Origin: Dimargaris cristalligena
Lineage: Eukaryota; Kickxellomycota; Dimargaritomycetes; Dimargaritales; Dimargaritaceae
Direction of reading: 5' to 3'
NCBI GenBank assembly: GCA_027576995.1
Contig: JANBQC010000256.1
Location: forward strand, 1 to 18,330
Length of the DNA: 18,330 nt
Shown: positions 17,436 through 18,330 of the stretch, piece after piece
Numbering within the stretch: the stretch's first letter is position 1
Layout: the number at the start of each line of letters is the position of its first letter
Position numbers and translations under genes: made by a program
The notes under the pieces: model-generated
Told to the model about the DNA's origin: nothing
Seen by the model: the letters and a program-made list of their open reading frames with translations, nothing else
Databases searched by the model: none

Positions 17436-18330
17436 CAAAGCTGTTGATTGCAAAGAAGCAAATGTGGGGAGGGGTGTGGTGGTAATGTAAAAATACCAAT
17501 TGGTTAGTTGGGTGCAGAAAATATACCATAAAGTTTACAGAGCTGGTAGGTGGGAGAAGATCACAGATATTAACCTCAATAACATTGAAAATGGCTTATG
17601 GGTAAGTGGTGAAAAGGTTAAAGCAAAAATAAATGACTTTGGGGTAATGCAACTTTATAGGGTAGCTGTATGGCTATAAAAATGAACTGTATCCAGGAAA
17701 ATAGGACCAGCTCATAACCAGCAACATACCATTTTGTGTCTATTTTCATGTTTTGCTTAGTACATTTTCGAATAGTTACCCATCAATAAGTGTATCTTTG
17801 CAATGATGCTTAGATATGGGGATAATTGGGCTCTCTATCTACAGTTAGTGGACTAAAGGTATACTTCTGTGTTATCCATGGTGACTTCCCATACAACACA
17901 GCTGCACATCAAATGGCTCTAAGTGGCCTAGAATCTCGACTATGGTCACACTACAAGGGCATTGAGTGAGGGTTTCAATGATACAGCCTTTAGACTGCTG
18001 ATAAATGTGAGAATGAAAACATGAACAATGGAATCAAACTACCAATGCTATTTGTTGAATGGTGTTAATAGTATCTAATCAATGTTTAGACCTCCAATAG
18101 TTCATCCTTGAGTATAGTCCTAGCAAGCCCCCTGTTCATGCCATTTGTACCAATAATCGATGCATTTCCCATTTTCTGCTATCCTGGTATGGCTTAAGTA
18201 TACATAATGTGAACTCTCCCCCTTCCCTCCACCCCCCCTTGGTATGGTAATGTATTATATTGGTAATACCCCACCCATTGTGACCCTTGCAAGGCATTAT
18301 GGAATATATTATTTCCTGTTTTTTTTTTTC
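17436..18330. other. Upstream region of the secreted zinc-finger gene, CpG-poor
   Basis: No gene is seen. The first 60 bp upstream of the ATG share a GGTGTGGTGGTAAT block with the paralog. CTATAAAG on the minus strand (17653-17660), about 220 bp upstream of the ATG, is a TATA candidate. The window ends in a T-run, and the CpG-depleted composition continues to the end. Confidence 0.45.

Larger units (their letters stand above)
15190..18330. other. CpG-depleted domain
   Basis: By hand count about 9 CpG dinucleotides occur in roughly 3.1 kb (near 15374, 15730, 16022, 16389, 16894, 17130, 17768, 17936, 18157). GC content is not extreme, so over a hundred would be expected. Immediately to the left (14.6-15.0 kb) several CpG occur per 100 bp. 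TG and CA are abundant. The domain runs off the right edge. The pattern is that of 5-methylcytosine deamination at CpG rather than of RIP at CpA. Confidence 0.8.

Noticed and set aside
1..18330. TAGCGG hexamer seen repeatedly
   Set aside because: About a dozen occurrences on both strands is close to the chance expectation for a hexamer in 18 kb, and several lie inside coding exons.
1..18330. CRISPR arrays, bacterial operons, insertion sequences
   Set aside because: No regularly spaced repeats, no Shine-Dalgarno-linked gene strings and no terminal inverted repeats; spliceosomal introns show the DNA is eukaryotic.

Overview
The window is nuclear DNA of a fungus. It carries the genes for peroxin-12 (PEX12), dyskerin/Cbf5 and Sm protein E. 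PEX12 and SmE are broken by short spliceosomal introns (133-318 nt) with GTAAGT-like donors and CTAAC-type branch points. Secreted or small zinc-finger proteins of an unfamiliar type lie on both sides. Many introns next to an intronless, GC-rich CBF5 would suit a fungus outside the Dikarya, such as a zoopagomycete-like lineage, but that placement is only an inference.

Layout: 0-0.45 kb holds a small two-finger C2H2/C2HC gene (minus). 0.45-2.5 kb has nothing recognisable. 2.55-4.74 kb is PEX12 (minus, seven exons, 369 aa when joined). An 850-bp divergent promoter region with a perfect GTCACGTGAC palindrome and a CCAAT box separates it from CBF5 (5589-7013, plus, one exon). SmE follows (8085-8842, plus, three exons, 86 aa). 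These three genes form a conserved housekeeping core for peroxisome import, rRNA/snRNA pseudouridylation with telomerase RNP, and splicing.

From about 8.9 kb to the end the window looks accessory. Three minus-strand genes there encode proteins with N-terminal signal peptides: two full-length paralogs of a signal peptide + disordered linker + C-terminal zinc-finger family (9943-10701 and 16515-17435), and between them an orphan secreted 358-aa protein (12620-13696). The first paralog is cut short by a TGA exactly where the second cysteine of its third finger should be, and the rest of that finger is still legible downstream. The second keeps the third finger but has lost one ligand in its second finger and has gained a 33-residue tandem repeat.

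From about 15.19 kb to the right edge CpG is almost absent (9 CpG in about 3.1 kb by hand count). The paralog inside that zone has 2 CpG, against about 50 in the paralog outside it. Sites that are CG in one copy are TG in the other. This points to strong methylation-type CpG decay over a segment that still contains an intact reading frame. The secreted zinc-finger family and the CpG-depleted domain are the two most unusual things here.
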